Positions 33,883 to 41,638 of a DNA stretch of 64,000 bases are shown here, in pieces. A program made the position numbers and the translations under genes. The first letter of the stretch is position 1. Every line of letters starts with the position of its first letter. A model generated the notes under the pieces. The model saw only the letters and a program-made list of their open reading frames with translations. It was not told the DNA's origin and ran no database searches. The stretch is from Streptomyces atroolivaceus (GTDB taxonomy: Bacteria; Actinomycetota; Actinomycetes; Streptomycetales; Streptomycetaceae): positions 186,001 through 250,000 of the forward strand of contig NZ_JNXG01000008.1 in NCBI RefSeq assembly GCF_000717025.1, in the 5' to 3' direction.

Positions 33883-34662
33883 TCAGGGGCGCCGGGTGAG
33901 CACGAGCGGGCCGTCGTCGGTGATGGCGACCGTGTGCTCGGAATGAGCGGTGCGCGAACCGTCGGCCGAGCGGATCGTCCAGCCGTCCGGGTCGTAGACG
34001 ATCTTGTCGGTGCCGGCGGCGAACCAGGGCTCGATCGCGATGGTCAGGCCGGTACGCAGCTTCCAACCGCGTCCCGGACGACCGTCGTTGGGAATGTGCA
34101 GGTCCTCGTGCATCGTGCGGCCGATGCCGTGACCGCCGAACTCCAGGTTGACCGGGTAGCCGTACTCGGCGGCGACGGCGCCGATGGCCGCCGAGATGTC
34201 CCCGAGCCTGTTGCCCGGCCGCGCGACCTTGATCGCGGCCTCCAGGGCGACCTCGGTGGCCTCGATCAGCCGCAGATCCTCCGCGGCCGGGGTACCGACG
34301 ATGACGGAGTAGGCCGAGTCGGCGGCCCAGCCGTCGATGGCCACGGCCATGTCCATGGTCAGCAGGTCCCCGTCGCGCAGCTTGTAGCTGTGCGGCAACC
34401 CGTGCAGGACGGCGTCGTTGACCGAGAGGCACACCACGTTGCGGAACGGACCCTTGCCGAACGAGGGCTCGTAGTCCCAGTAGCAGGACTCCGCGCCACG
34501 CTCCTTGATCCGGCGGCGGGCATGACGCTCCAGGTCCATCAGATCGACCCCGACCGCGGCGAGGTCCGCGAGCTCGGCCAGCACCTGGCCGACGAACTGC
34601 CCGGTGACGTGCATGCGCTCGATGTCTTCCGGCCTTTTGTGCTCGATCACTGCGATCCTCAT
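33883..34662 (-). CDS. map: Type I methionine aminopeptidase, accessory copy
   Basis: 259 aa pita-bread-fold enzyme that removes N-terminal methionine. Metal ligands are recognisable: D104 and D115 (TMDMAVAIDGWAADSAY), His in GGHGIGRTMHEDL, Glu in AIEPWFA and Glu in SEHTVAIT; substrate-binding H87 is in LHGLPHS. Complete length. It is not beside secY/adk, where the housekeeping copy usually lies, so it is probably an accessory copy. It shares an 82-bp upstream region and a palindrome with a small XRE gene. Confidence 0.94.
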   Translation of the reverse strand: MRIAVIEHKRPEDIERMHVTGQFVGQVLAELADLAAVGVDLMDLERHARRRIKERGAESCYWDYEPSFGKGPFRNVVCLSVNDAVLHGLPHSYKLRDGDLLTMDMAVAIDGWAADSAYSVIVGTPAAEDLRLIEATEVALEAAIKVARPGNRLGDISAAIGAVAAEYGYPVNLEFGGHGIGRTMHEDLHIPNDGRPGRGWKLRTGLTIAIEPWFAAGTDKIVYDPDGWTIRSADGSRTAHSEHTVAITDDGPLVLTRRP

Positions 34663-34680
34663 GTTCCGGGGACGACGATA

Positions 34681-34694
34681 GGTATATTTATACC
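34681..34694. promoter_or_regulatory. GGTATATTTATACC palindrome in the map/XRE divergent region
   Basis: GGTATA-TT-TATACC is a near-perfect AT-rich palindrome, 19 bp upstream of the map ATG on one side and 51 bp from the XRE ATG on the other. It overlaps the expected -10 region of map, so occupancy would repress map. Confidence 0.65.
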
Positions 34695-34744
34695 AGACGG
34701 AGCAGTGGTTGCCGCTTGACGACCTGCGGCTTTAGCATGTGCGC

Positions 34745-35011
34745 ATGGTTCGTCATCCGCTCGCCCCCGAACAGATCGAGGCGGGCCGACGCCTCGGGGC
34801 CGCGCTGCGCGCCGCCCGGGCCGGACGCAACCCCGCCGAAGTGGCCCTGGAGGCCGAGATCTCCCCGGAGACCCTCCGCAAGATCGAGACCGGCCGGCTG
34901 CCGACGCCCGCGTTCGGCACCATCGTCCGGCTCAGCGAGGTACTCGGCGTACCGCTGTCCGAGCTCGCCTTCGTCTGGCGCACCGATCCCGCCCTGAGCA
35001 GGGCCTCCTAG
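34745..35011 (+). CDS. Small XRE-family helix-turn-helix regulator
   Basis: 88 aa from ATG 34745 (a GTG two codons upstream is the alternative). It is almost entirely an HTH domain: RNPAEVALEAEISPETLRKI and FGTIVRLSEVLGVPLSELAF. A TAGCAT -10-like hexamer ends 6 bp before the ATG, so the mRNA may be leaderless. Divergence from map and the shared palindrome suggest that it regulates map and itself. Confidence 0.88.
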   Translation: MVRHPLAPEQIEAGRRLGAALRAARAGRNPAEVALEAEISPETLRKIETGRLPTPAFGTIVRLSEVLGVPLSELAFVWRTDPALSRAS

Positions 35012-35072
35012 CCGCTGTCCGGCCGATGACCACCGCCGTGATCACGGATCCGGTGGTCGGAGTCCCTCGGGC

Positions 35073-35621
35073 TCAGACGTCGTCGCTGGTGAGACCGGCG
35101 GCGATGCGTTCGGCGAGGGCGCGGCGCAGTCGAGGGGTCAGCCGGTCGGCAGTCAGGGATTCGTACAGCCACAGACCGTCGGCGGCGAGGCGGGCGATGA
35201 AGCGGTCGAGCGCGGCCGGGTCCTCGGCGTCGGTGGCGGTCAGGGGTGGGGCCCACCGTTCCATGACCGCGTCCCAGGGGGCCGCGTGCCCGGGGGTCGT
35301 GGAACCTTCGAGCATGAAGAGGAGCTCGGCCCGTGTGGCGCCCTGGGTGGAGACGCGGGTGTAGGCGGTGAGCCGCTCGGCGGGGGTCGCCTCGTCGGCC
35401 GGTTTACCCGCCGCCGCGGCGATCTCCGCGTCCCACTGGCCGGCGAGGTGCTGGTGGATGGCCTGGACGAGCTCGTCGCGCGAGGCGAAGTGGTAGAGAA
35501 GTCCGCCCTTGGTCAGGCCGGCCTCGGCGGCGACGGAGTCGAAGGTGACGCTCTTGACACCCTCGCGCTCCACGACACGGGTGGCCGCTTCGAGGATCTG
35601 GGTTCGCTTGCTGGTCCGCAT
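35073..35621 (-). CDS. TetR/AcrR family regulator of the MFS exporter
   Basis: 182 aa. N-terminal TetR HTH: RTQILEAATRVVEREGVKSV, VAAEAGLTKGGLLYHF. The C-terminal ligand domain is divergent, as usual. It is encoded 20 nt after the MFS exporter in the same direction, so it is the second cistron of that operon. The 28-bp palindrome before the operon is its expected operator, giving drug-inducible autorepression. Confidence 0.92.
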   Translation of the reverse strand: MRTSKRTQILEAATRVVEREGVKSVTFDSVAAEAGLTKGGLLYHFASRDELVQAIHQHLAGQWDAEIAAAAGKPADEATPAERLTAYTRVSTQGATRAELLFMLEGSTTPGHAAPWDAVMERWAPPLTATDAEDPAALDRFIARLAADGLWLYESLTADRLTPRLRRALAERIAAGLTSDDV

Positions 35622-35641
35622 GGATGCTCCCGGGGCGGGTG

Positions 35642-37162
35642 TCAGGGGTGTGTGGGGGCGGACAGGGCCGAGCCGGGGCCGTGGCGGCGCAGGAGGAGGC
35701 CGGTCGCGATCGCACCGGCGGCGATGACGGCTGTGACCACGATCATGACGGTGAAGTAGGCGCCGTCGAAGGCGTCGGATGCGGCTGTGATCAACGAGGG
35801 GTCCCCGCCGGCCAGCGCGAGCGCGCTGTCGAGGCTGTCGCGTGCGGAGTCCGGGGCCCCGGCGGGCAGGTCGACGGTCGCGGCGTAGACGGCGGTCATG
35901 AGACTGCCGAGCAGCGCGACCGCGATGAGGCTGCCGAACTCGTAGGACACCTCCTCCACCGAGGAGGCCATGCCCGCGCGGCGGGCGGGGACGTTACCGA
36001 TGATCGCACTGGAGGCGACGGACATGGCCGCTCCGAGGCCGGCGCCCGTGATCAGCAGCCCGGTGACGAGCAGCCCCATGCTGGTGTCGAAGTTGAGCAG
36101 GATCAGCACGGAACCGACCGTACTGAGGGCCAGCCCACCCGCGACGAGGGGCAGCAACCCGACCCTGTGCAGGACGGCGCCCCCGGCCATGGCTGTCGGG
36201 AGTGCCCCCACGGCGACGGCGGCGACCAGGAGCCCGGCCCGCAGCGGGGTGAAGCCCTCCACGAGCTGGAACCGCTGCGTGGTGATCAGCTGGACCCCTG
36301 CGACGGCGAACATGGAGAACCCGGCGGCCAGGACTCCGGCGAGGAAGGCCCGGTTCCGGAAGATCGCGAAGTCCAGCAGCGGATAGGGCAGGCGGCGCTG
36401 CCTCCTGGCGAACGCCCACCCGCCGACGGCGGCAGCGAGGACGGCGACGCCGATGAACAGGGGAGCGGGTTCCGGTTTCGCGGTTTCCTTGATCGCCATC
36501 ACGAGGCCGACCAGTGCCACGAGCGCGAGAAGCGACGAGGGCAGGTCCCACCGCTTGGTGGGGTCCGCGTCGTTGGGCGGCGCGAGGACCAGCGTGGCGA
36601 CCAGTGCCACGATGACGACGGGGACGTTGACCAGGAAGACCGACCCCCACCAGAAGCTCTGCAGCAGGAGCCCGCTGATGATCGGACCCAGGGCGCTGCC
36701 CACGATCGCCAGAGTGCCCCAGACGGCGATCGCCACGTTGCGTTCGCGCTCGTCCTCGAACGTGACGCGGATCAGTGCGAGCGTCGCGGGCATCATCGCC
36801 GCCGCACCGACGGCCAGGAACGCCCGCGACGCGATCAAGGTCTCCGGAGTCGGGGAGAAGGCGGCGGCCAGCGAGGCGACGCCGAAGACCGCCAGGCCGA
36901 TCAGGAACATCCTCCGGTGCCCCACCCGGTCGCCCAGGGTGCCGCTGCCCAGCAGCAGCCCGGCCATCACCACCGGATAGGCGTTGATGATCCACAAGCC
37001 CTCGGAACTGTTCGCCCCGAGCTCCTCCACCAGCGTCGGCAGCGCCGCGTACAGGATCGAGTTGTCCAGGGTGATCAGTAGGAGCCCCGCACTCACCACC
37101 GTCAGCAGCAGCCACCGCCGCCGCGCACTCAGAACCATCCCCGCACGTCCATCCGCCGACAT
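35642..37162 (-). CDS. MFS drug exporter, DHA2 (EmrB/QacA) family, 14 TM
   Basis: 506 aa from ATG 37162 (GGGAGC upstream). It has fourteen predicted helices. Motif A is GTLGDRVGHRRMFLIG and motif C-type glycines occur in GSALGPIISGLLLQSFWW; LDNSILYAALPTL in helix 1 is the DHA2 signature (D1). It should export cationic or amphiphilic drugs by proton antiport. The TetR gene follows in the same operon. Confidence 0.94.
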   Translation of the reverse strand: MSADGRAGMVLSARRRWLLLTVVSAGLLLITLDNSILYAALPTLVEELGANSSEGLWIINAYPVVMAGLLLGSGTLGDRVGHRRMFLIGLAVFGVASLAAAFSPTPETLIASRAFLAVGAAAMMPATLALIRVTFEDERERNVAIAVWGTLAIVGSALGPIISGLLLQSFWWGSVFLVNVPVVIVALVATLVLAPPNDADPTKRWDLPSSLLALVALVGLVMAIKETAKPEPAPLFIGVAVLAAAVGGWAFARRQRRLPYPLLDFAIFRNRAFLAGVLAAGFSMFAVAGVQLITTQRFQLVEGFTPLRAGLLVAAVAVGALPTAMAGGAVLHRVGLLPLVAGGLALSTVGSVLILLNFDTSMGLLVTGLLITGAGLGAAMSVASSAIIGNVPARRAGMASSVEEVSYEFGSLIAVALLGSLMTAVYAATVDLPAGAPDSARDSLDSALALAGGDPSLITAASDAFDGAYFTVMIVVTAVIAAGAIATGLLLRRHGPGSALSAPTHP

Positions 37163-37175
37163 CTCTGCTCCCTCG

Positions 37176-37203
37176 TAACTGTACCTTTCGAAAGGTACAG
37201 TTA
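37176..37203 (-). promoter_or_regulatory. 28-bp perfect palindromic TetR operator
   Basis: TAACTGTACCTTTC and its exact reverse complement abut, centred 27 bp upstream of the MFS start codon. Length and position are typical for a TetR repressor overlapping its own operon promoter. Confidence 0.85.
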
Positions 37204-37371
37204 TGAGAGCCGGTGCGCGACCGGACGCCGCTCGTCGCGCTGGTGATCCGCAGCACCCGCTCCACGCGACCCGACCCGTCGGCGAACACCGGGCGGGGCC
37301 TGCCGGGGGACGGCCGGCCGTGTACACCGCAGCACGGCAGGCGACGAGGGCCTGCCGGACCACGCAGGGCC

Positions 37372-38622
37372 TCAGGGGGCCTTGAGCGCGTCGCGCAGGC
37401 CTGCGACGTAGGCGCGCACGTCCCGCTCGGAGGGCAGCTCGACCGGGGCTTCCCGCACCTCCTGCCCGGGCGACCGGCAGGAGCGGCAGAGGCCGTCGGG
37501 AAGGGCCTCCGGGCGCCCCGGAACACGGCACTTGGTGCACTCCATCATCGTCCGCCGGACGGGCCCCTCGGGCACCGGCGGCACGACCACCGACGGCATC
37601 CGGGCCGGGAGCTTGTCGGTGAGGCGGCGGCGGACGAAGCCGACCGGCGAGTCGACCTGAGGGGGCAGCCCGGCGGTGAGCGCCTGGGTGAGGTAGGCGG
37701 TGTCGACTCCGCGCGCCAGCCACTCGGCGGCCAGCTGCTCCAGGACCTTGCAGTCGGCGCCGGAGAGAGCCAGGCGCGCGTCGACGCGGCCGAGTCCGGC
37801 CAGCGCCAGGTAGGCGGGCGAGGGACGTTCCGCGACCGGAGCACGGACCCCGGCGGCGACAGGGGCAGCAGCCGGGGCGGGCGCTACAGCGGAGACGGGC
37901 GCCGCAGCCCGAGCAGGACCGGCGGCCGGAACGGGGGAAGCAGCCCAAGCAGGACCAGCGGCCGGAACGGAGGGGGCAGCCCAAGCAGGACCAGCGGCCG
38001 GAGCAGGACCGGCGGCCGGAGCAGGACCGGCGGCCGGAACGGGGGAAGCAGCCCAAGCAGGACCAGCGGCCGGAGCAGGACCGGCGGCCGGAACGGGGGA
38101 AGCAGCCCAAGCAGGACCAGCGGCCGGAGCAGGACCAGCGGCCCGGGCGGGCGCCTGCTCCTGCGTCCGCTGCTGCGGCACGGCGAAGGCGCCCGCAGGC
38201 CGCACGGCCGCCCGCTCGCCCTCGTCGGCGAGGAGCGCGGCCCACCACTCGTTGCCCCGTGCGGTCCGGGACCAGAAGGTGCGGAACACCCAGCGCACCG
38301 GCCCGCCCCCGCCGCCGACCAGGCACCGCACACGGCGCAGGTACCCGGCGACCGAAAGGGCCTTGAGCGCCGAGGCGACGGCCTGCTGACCGTAGAGCGG
38401 CAGTTGCCCGGCCAGGCCCTTGACGTCCATGGCGGCGCCCTCGGGCAGCCGGTCGATGAACCCGGCGATGCTGCGCTCCCGCAAGGGCAGCAGCATGAAG
38501 TCGTCCCCACCGCGCGGCTGTTGGTCCGGGGCGGATCGCTTGCCGTAACCGGGACTCGCCATCGGGTACGGGCGCGAGGATGCGGGTGCGCGCAGGGCAG
38601 GGCTAGGGTGCTCGGTAGCCAC
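37372..38622 (-). CDS. MarR-like winged-helix protein with C-terminal zinc ribbon (paralogue A)
   Basis: 416 aa from GTG 38622. A winged-helix region is at about 40-115 (DDFMLLPLRERSIAGFIDRL, LYGQQAVASALKALSVAGYL, RWVFRTFWSRTARGNEWWAA). A Pro/Ala-rich insert of about 100 residues follows (repeats of AGPAPAAGPAW). The conserved C-terminal half (SPAYLALAGLGRVDARLALS) ends in a zinc ribbon CTKC...CRSC and a short helix. It is a streptomycete family often annotated as MarR-type; DNA binding is inferred. Paralogue B at 44988-45944 has the same layout without the repeat insert, and both share promoter and leader. Confidence 0.82.
   Translation of the reverse strand: MATEHPSPALRAPASSRPYPMASPGYGKRSAPDQQPRGGDDFMLLPLRERSIAGFIDRLPEGAAMDVKGLAGQLPLYGQQAVASALKALSVAGYLRRVRCLVGGGGGPVRWVFRTFWSRTARGNEWWAALLADEGERAAVRPAGAFAVPQQRTQEQAPARAAGPAPAAGPAWAASPVPAAGPAPAAGPAWAASPVPAAGPAPAAGPAPAAGPAWAAPSVPAAGPAWAASPVPAAGPARAAAPVSAVAPAPAAAPVAAGVRAPVAERPSPAYLALAGLGRVDARLALSGADCKVLEQLAAEWLARGVDTAYLTQALTAGLPPQVDSPVGFVRRRLTDKLPARMPSVVVPPVPEGPVRRTMMECTKCRVPGRPEALPDGLCRSCRSPGQEVREAPVELPSERDVRAYVAGLRDALKAP
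37911..38150. repeat. Coding tandem repeats (18-bp based) in paralogue A
   Basis: Blocks built from GAGCAGGACCGGCGGCCG and a longer block containing AACGGGGGAAGCAGCCCA recur in alternating order, encoding AGPAPAAGPAWAASPVP-like repeats. The segment is absent from paralogue B. Confidence 0.92.
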
Positions 38623-38649
38623 GAGATCGCTCTTTCGACCTTGAGGTGA

Positions 38650-38686
38650 GACCCCGGCCTGGTGTTGTCAGCACCTCGTCGGGGTC
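38650..38686 (-). promoter_or_regulatory. Structured 5' leader hairpin of paralogue A
   Basis: GACCCCG (38650-38656) pairs with CGGGGTC (38680-38686), enclosing an inner GGTG/CACC helix, 30-65 nt before the start codon. The same element is conserved before paralogue B, so it is likely functional in RNA. Confidence 0.6.
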
Positions 38687-38743
38687 GTTCTGTTCCGGCA
38701 CCGTAAGCACTCGCCACTCTCCGCCGCAAGTCGACCACGGATA

Positions 38744-38771
38744 GTCATACTTGCTGGCCGTGACGGGTCAG
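38744..38771 (-). promoter_or_regulatory. Vegetative-type promoter of paralogue A
   Basis: Reverse strand: CTGACC (-35, 38771-38766), 16-nt spacer, TATGAC (-10, 38749-38744). Both hexamers and the spacing are identical upstream of paralogue B. Beyond it, 38780-38976 holds a CCTTCTT/AAGAAGG hairpin but no gene. Confidence 0.6.
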
Positions 38772-38976
38772 GGAGGGGGGGAGGTTTCCCCACCCTTCTT
38801 TTTCCTACCGGTTGTAAGAAGGCGCTCGGATCCCGGATCCCGGGTCCCGGCCCTCGCATCCCGAAGCTCGGGCGTCGGGACCGCGCCCGCCCCACGCCCC
38901 CTCGGACGAGTGAACGCCGCTGACCGGTCGACTGCCGCCCACCACACCGGAGTACGCCCCAGGCAGGCGGCTGCAC

Positions 38977-40266
38977 TCAGATGCTGTAAGCCCCCGTCCC
39001 CGGCACACCCTGCTGGGCGGCGAGCGCGGTGAGGGCGACGACGCCGTGACCACGAACCCTGGTCTGCGGCCCCAGGGCGAAGGGGCTGACCGAACCCAGC
39101 CGCAGCGCCAGGTCCGGTGCCATGTACGGGGCGACGTCCTCCCAGTCGTCGTCCGCGCCGGCCTCCGATTCCGCCCACTCGGCGTGCAGCGCGGCCTCCT
39201 CGGGAAGCTGTCCGCCCAGCTCCGGGAGCTGCTCGTCGCCCCAGGTGGAGGCGTCGAAGCGGCGGACCACGGCCCCCTTCTCGGCCAGGGCCCAGCCCGA
39301 TCCCCCGCCGTGCTCGCCGAAGTAGTACGCCTGAGCGAGGCCATAACGGCGGCTCAGTTCGACGAGGGAATCGAGCACTTCACCGGCGCGCTCCGCATCG
39401 ACGGGGTTGCACCACGGCCCCATCACCAGTGTCCAGCCGTCCACCTCCGGGGTGACGTACACGCGGCGGCAATCAGGCCAGTCGTCGCTGTCGTGGAGGA
39501 CGACGCTGTGACCCAGCGCGAAGGTCACGAGGCGTTCCCCCGACAGGCCCAGGACGTCCGCGATCCCCGTGCGGTCCCCGCTCGGAACCGCCAACCAGGA
39601 GGTGGAGCAGCCTTCCAGGGACTCGGCCCGGTCGTCGATCGCCTTGATCCTGATCAGCCGTGCGACGGCCGCCCGGTCCCGCTCGGCCAGCGCCTCCTCG
39701 CCACCGGCCGCCGCCAGAACCGCGAGGGCTTCCGCCCGCAGGGCCCCCGGACCCTCCCGCCGTACACGCCGCAGCGGTTCGAGAACGACGTCCCCCAGCA
39801 TCGGCAGCACCCAGCGGACGCGCTGCGCCACACCGGGGTCCGCGTCGGCCATGAGGGGGACGAGTGCCTCGACGACCGGGCCCATGTCGCCCCGGTACGA
39901 GGGGGTGCGCCCGAACATCACCGAGCACGCGGACTGGATACCGGACGCCGCGGATTCGCGTACGTCGGCCGAGCGGTGGGACAGCGCCTCGGTGTAACGC
40001 TCGACCACGCCCAGGCCGACGAACGCCGCGCTCGCCCGCCGCCTCGTCTCGTCGTCGGGTGCCGTCGCCAGCACGGCCAGCACATCGTCGTACGCCGCCG
40101 GCCCGATGGCATGGATGAGCAGCTTGATGTGGAACCAGTCCACCGGCGAGGACTCGTCCAGCATCTCCCGCAACAGGGGCGGTACGGCCGCCGGCCCCAG
40201 GGCGGTCAGCGCCTCACCCGCTGCCCGCCGCCGTTTCGGATCTCCGAGATCCCTGATCAGCTCCAC
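38977..40266 (-). CDS. HEAT-repeat protein of unknown function
   Basis: 429 aa from GTG 40266 (GGAG eight bases upstream). The N-terminal 200 residues are helical HEAT-like repeats (LIRDLGDPKRRRAAGEALTA, ALSHRSADVRESAASGIQSA, PLMADADPGVAQRVRWVLPM). The C-terminal half is a different domain: VLGLSGERLVTFALGHSVVL, WTLVMGPWCNPV, RRYGLAQAYYFGEHGGGSGW, ending in VVALTALAAQQGVPG. The latter resembles uncharacterised domains of immunity-like proteins, but I cannot name it. Cytosolic. No obvious operon partner. Confidence 0.75.
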   Translation of the reverse strand: MELIRDLGDPKRRRAAGEALTALGPAAVPPLLREMLDESSPVDWFHIKLLIHAIGPAAYDDVLAVLATAPDDETRRRASAAFVGLGVVERYTEALSHRSADVRESAASGIQSACSVMFGRTPSYRGDMGPVVEALVPLMADADPGVAQRVRWVLPMLGDVVLEPLRRVRREGPGALRAEALAVLAAAGGEEALAERDRAAVARLIRIKAIDDRAESLEGCSTSWLAVPSGDRTGIADVLGLSGERLVTFALGHSVVLHDSDDWPDCRRVYVTPEVDGWTLVMGPWCNPVDAERAGEVLDSLVELSRRYGLAQAYYFGEHGGGSGWALAEKGAVVRRFDASTWGDEQLPELGGQLPEEAALHAEWAESEAGADDDWEDVAPYMAPDLALRLGSVSPFALGPQTRVRGHGVVALTALAAQQGVPGTGAYSI

Positions 40267-40391
40267 GTCGCTGACTCCTGTCGGTGCGGTCCACGAAGAA
40301 CGATCACCATGCTCGCGCACGGGTCTGACATCGCTGCGGATACCGGCTGTGGCTGGGTCCGGCCGACGTCCTGCTGGGTGCCCGGCCCCTT

Positions 40392-40526
40392 CTCTCGAAA
40401 CCCGGGCTTCGAGAGCCGGGCGCCGGAGTCCTGGCCCGGTCCGATAACCCCGGCCCGCCCCCCGGGCTCGGTGACGCGATGCCGTCCGACACCCTGGCCG
40501 CCGCGCGGACCGGGGTTATCGGACCG
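40392..40526. repeat. Nested inverted repeats in a 540-bp intergenic region
   Basis: CGGTCCGATAACCCCGG (40437-40453) recurs inverted at 40510-40526 with 56 bp between. Just to the left CTCTCGAA/TTCGAGAG (40392-40399, 40408-40415) forms another hairpin. The 40267-40804 interval contains no supported gene. It could be a terminator complex or a MITE-like remnant. Confidence 0.6.
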
Positions 40527-40804
40527 GCCCCTGCTCGTCGACGAACACGGTGGGCGAGGACAGGAACACATCGGTGCCGACCGGGCCCGTAGGCGATGTT
40601 GAACGTGTCCAGTCAATACGACATGCGGGCGACCCTCCCTGTAGCCGGGAACGGCCCTCAGCCGGATTGATCGCCCCCATGGCACCTGTCCCCCGTGCGA
40701 GCTACGCGCAGGTGTCCACCGTGAGGTGACGCTTCGAGACCGCCCGATCCGTAGCGTTCGAGGCGCCGCGGCCCCCCGGTCGCGGACCCGTCGAAGGAGC
40801 GTTC

Positions 40805-41638
40805 ATGAGGTTCGTCTGGCAACTGCTGGCCGCCGTTCTGGTCGCCATGATCGGCGGTCAGGCCGTAGGCGCCGTCGAGGGCAGCCCGTGGCTCCAGCTC
40901 GTCCTGGGGCTCCTGACCGCCGTGGCCGCCGTACTCGTCTACGGATGGGTGGTGCGCAGGACGGAGCACCGCCCGTCCACCGAGGTGGCCCGCGAGGGTG
41001 CCGGGGCCGCGTTCGGCCGAGGGCTGTTGATCGGCGTCGCGATGTTCGGTGCCGTCATCACGAACATCTACTTCAACGCGCACTACGAGATCAACGGCCT
41101 GGGTTCCCCCGTCGGCGCCGTCGGGCTCGTCGGCTTCATGGCGGCCGCCGCCGTGACCGAGGAAGTGATGTTCCGTGGCGTCCTGTTCCGGATCATCGAG
41201 GAGCGCACCGGCACCTGGATCGCGCTGACGCTGACCGGGGTGCTGTTCGGCGCCTCGCACCTGCTGAACCCGAACGCCGACCTGTGGGGCGCCGTCGCCA
41301 TCGCTATCGAGGCCGGCGGGATGCTCGCCGCCGCCTACGCCGCGACCCGCACCCTGTGGGTCCCGATCGGCCTGCACTTCGGCTGGAATTTCGCGGCGGC
41401 CGGCATCTTCAGCACCGAGGTCTCCGGCAACGACACCCCGCAGGGACTGCTGGACACCGTCACCTCGGGCCCGGCATGGGTCACCGGCGGCGACTTCGGC
41501 CCGGAAGGAAGCGTGTACTCGGTGGTGTTCGGAGCCCTGATCACCGGCGCGTTCCTGTGGCTGGCCCACCGGCGCGGCAACCTGGTGCCCCGCCGCCGCG
41601 GCGTCGACAAGGCTGCCGCCACTACACTCCCCCGATGA
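40805..41638 (+). CDS. CPBP family intramembrane metalloprotease/glutamic endopeptidase
   Basis: 277 aa with about seven transmembrane helices. CPBP/CAAX-protease motifs are complete: TEEVMFRGVLFR (EExxxR), FGASHLLN (FxxxH) and GLHFGWNF (HxxxN/F). The active site lies within the membrane. GAAGGAG is upstream of the ATG. The stop overlaps the next gene's ATG (ATGA), so it is co-translated with the two-component pair, and may process or modulate the sensor. Confidence 0.92.
   Translation: MRFVWQLLAAVLVAMIGGQAVGAVEGSPWLQLVLGLLTAVAAVLVYGWVVRRTEHRPSTEVAREGAGAAFGRGLLIGVAMFGAVITNIYFNAHYEINGLGSPVGAVGLVGFMAAAAVTEEVMFRGVLFRIIEERTGTWIALTLTGVLFGASHLLNPNADLWGAVAIAIEAGGMLAAAYAATRTLWVPIGLHFGWNFAAAGIFSTEVSGNDTPQGLLDTVTSGPAWVTGGDFGPEGSVYSVVFGALITGAFLWLAHRRGNLVPRRRGVDKAAATTLPR

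Noticed and set aside
35624..37081. A forward open frame of about 485 codons rich in Gly, Gln and Asp
   Set aside because: Shadow of the MFS exporter gene, whose 14 transmembrane helices are clear on the reverse strand.
37203..37385. A 60-codon forward frame beginning inside the TetR palindrome
   Set aside because: No ribosome-binding site, composition typical of a random GC-rich frame, and it overlaps the end of the zinc-ribbon gene.
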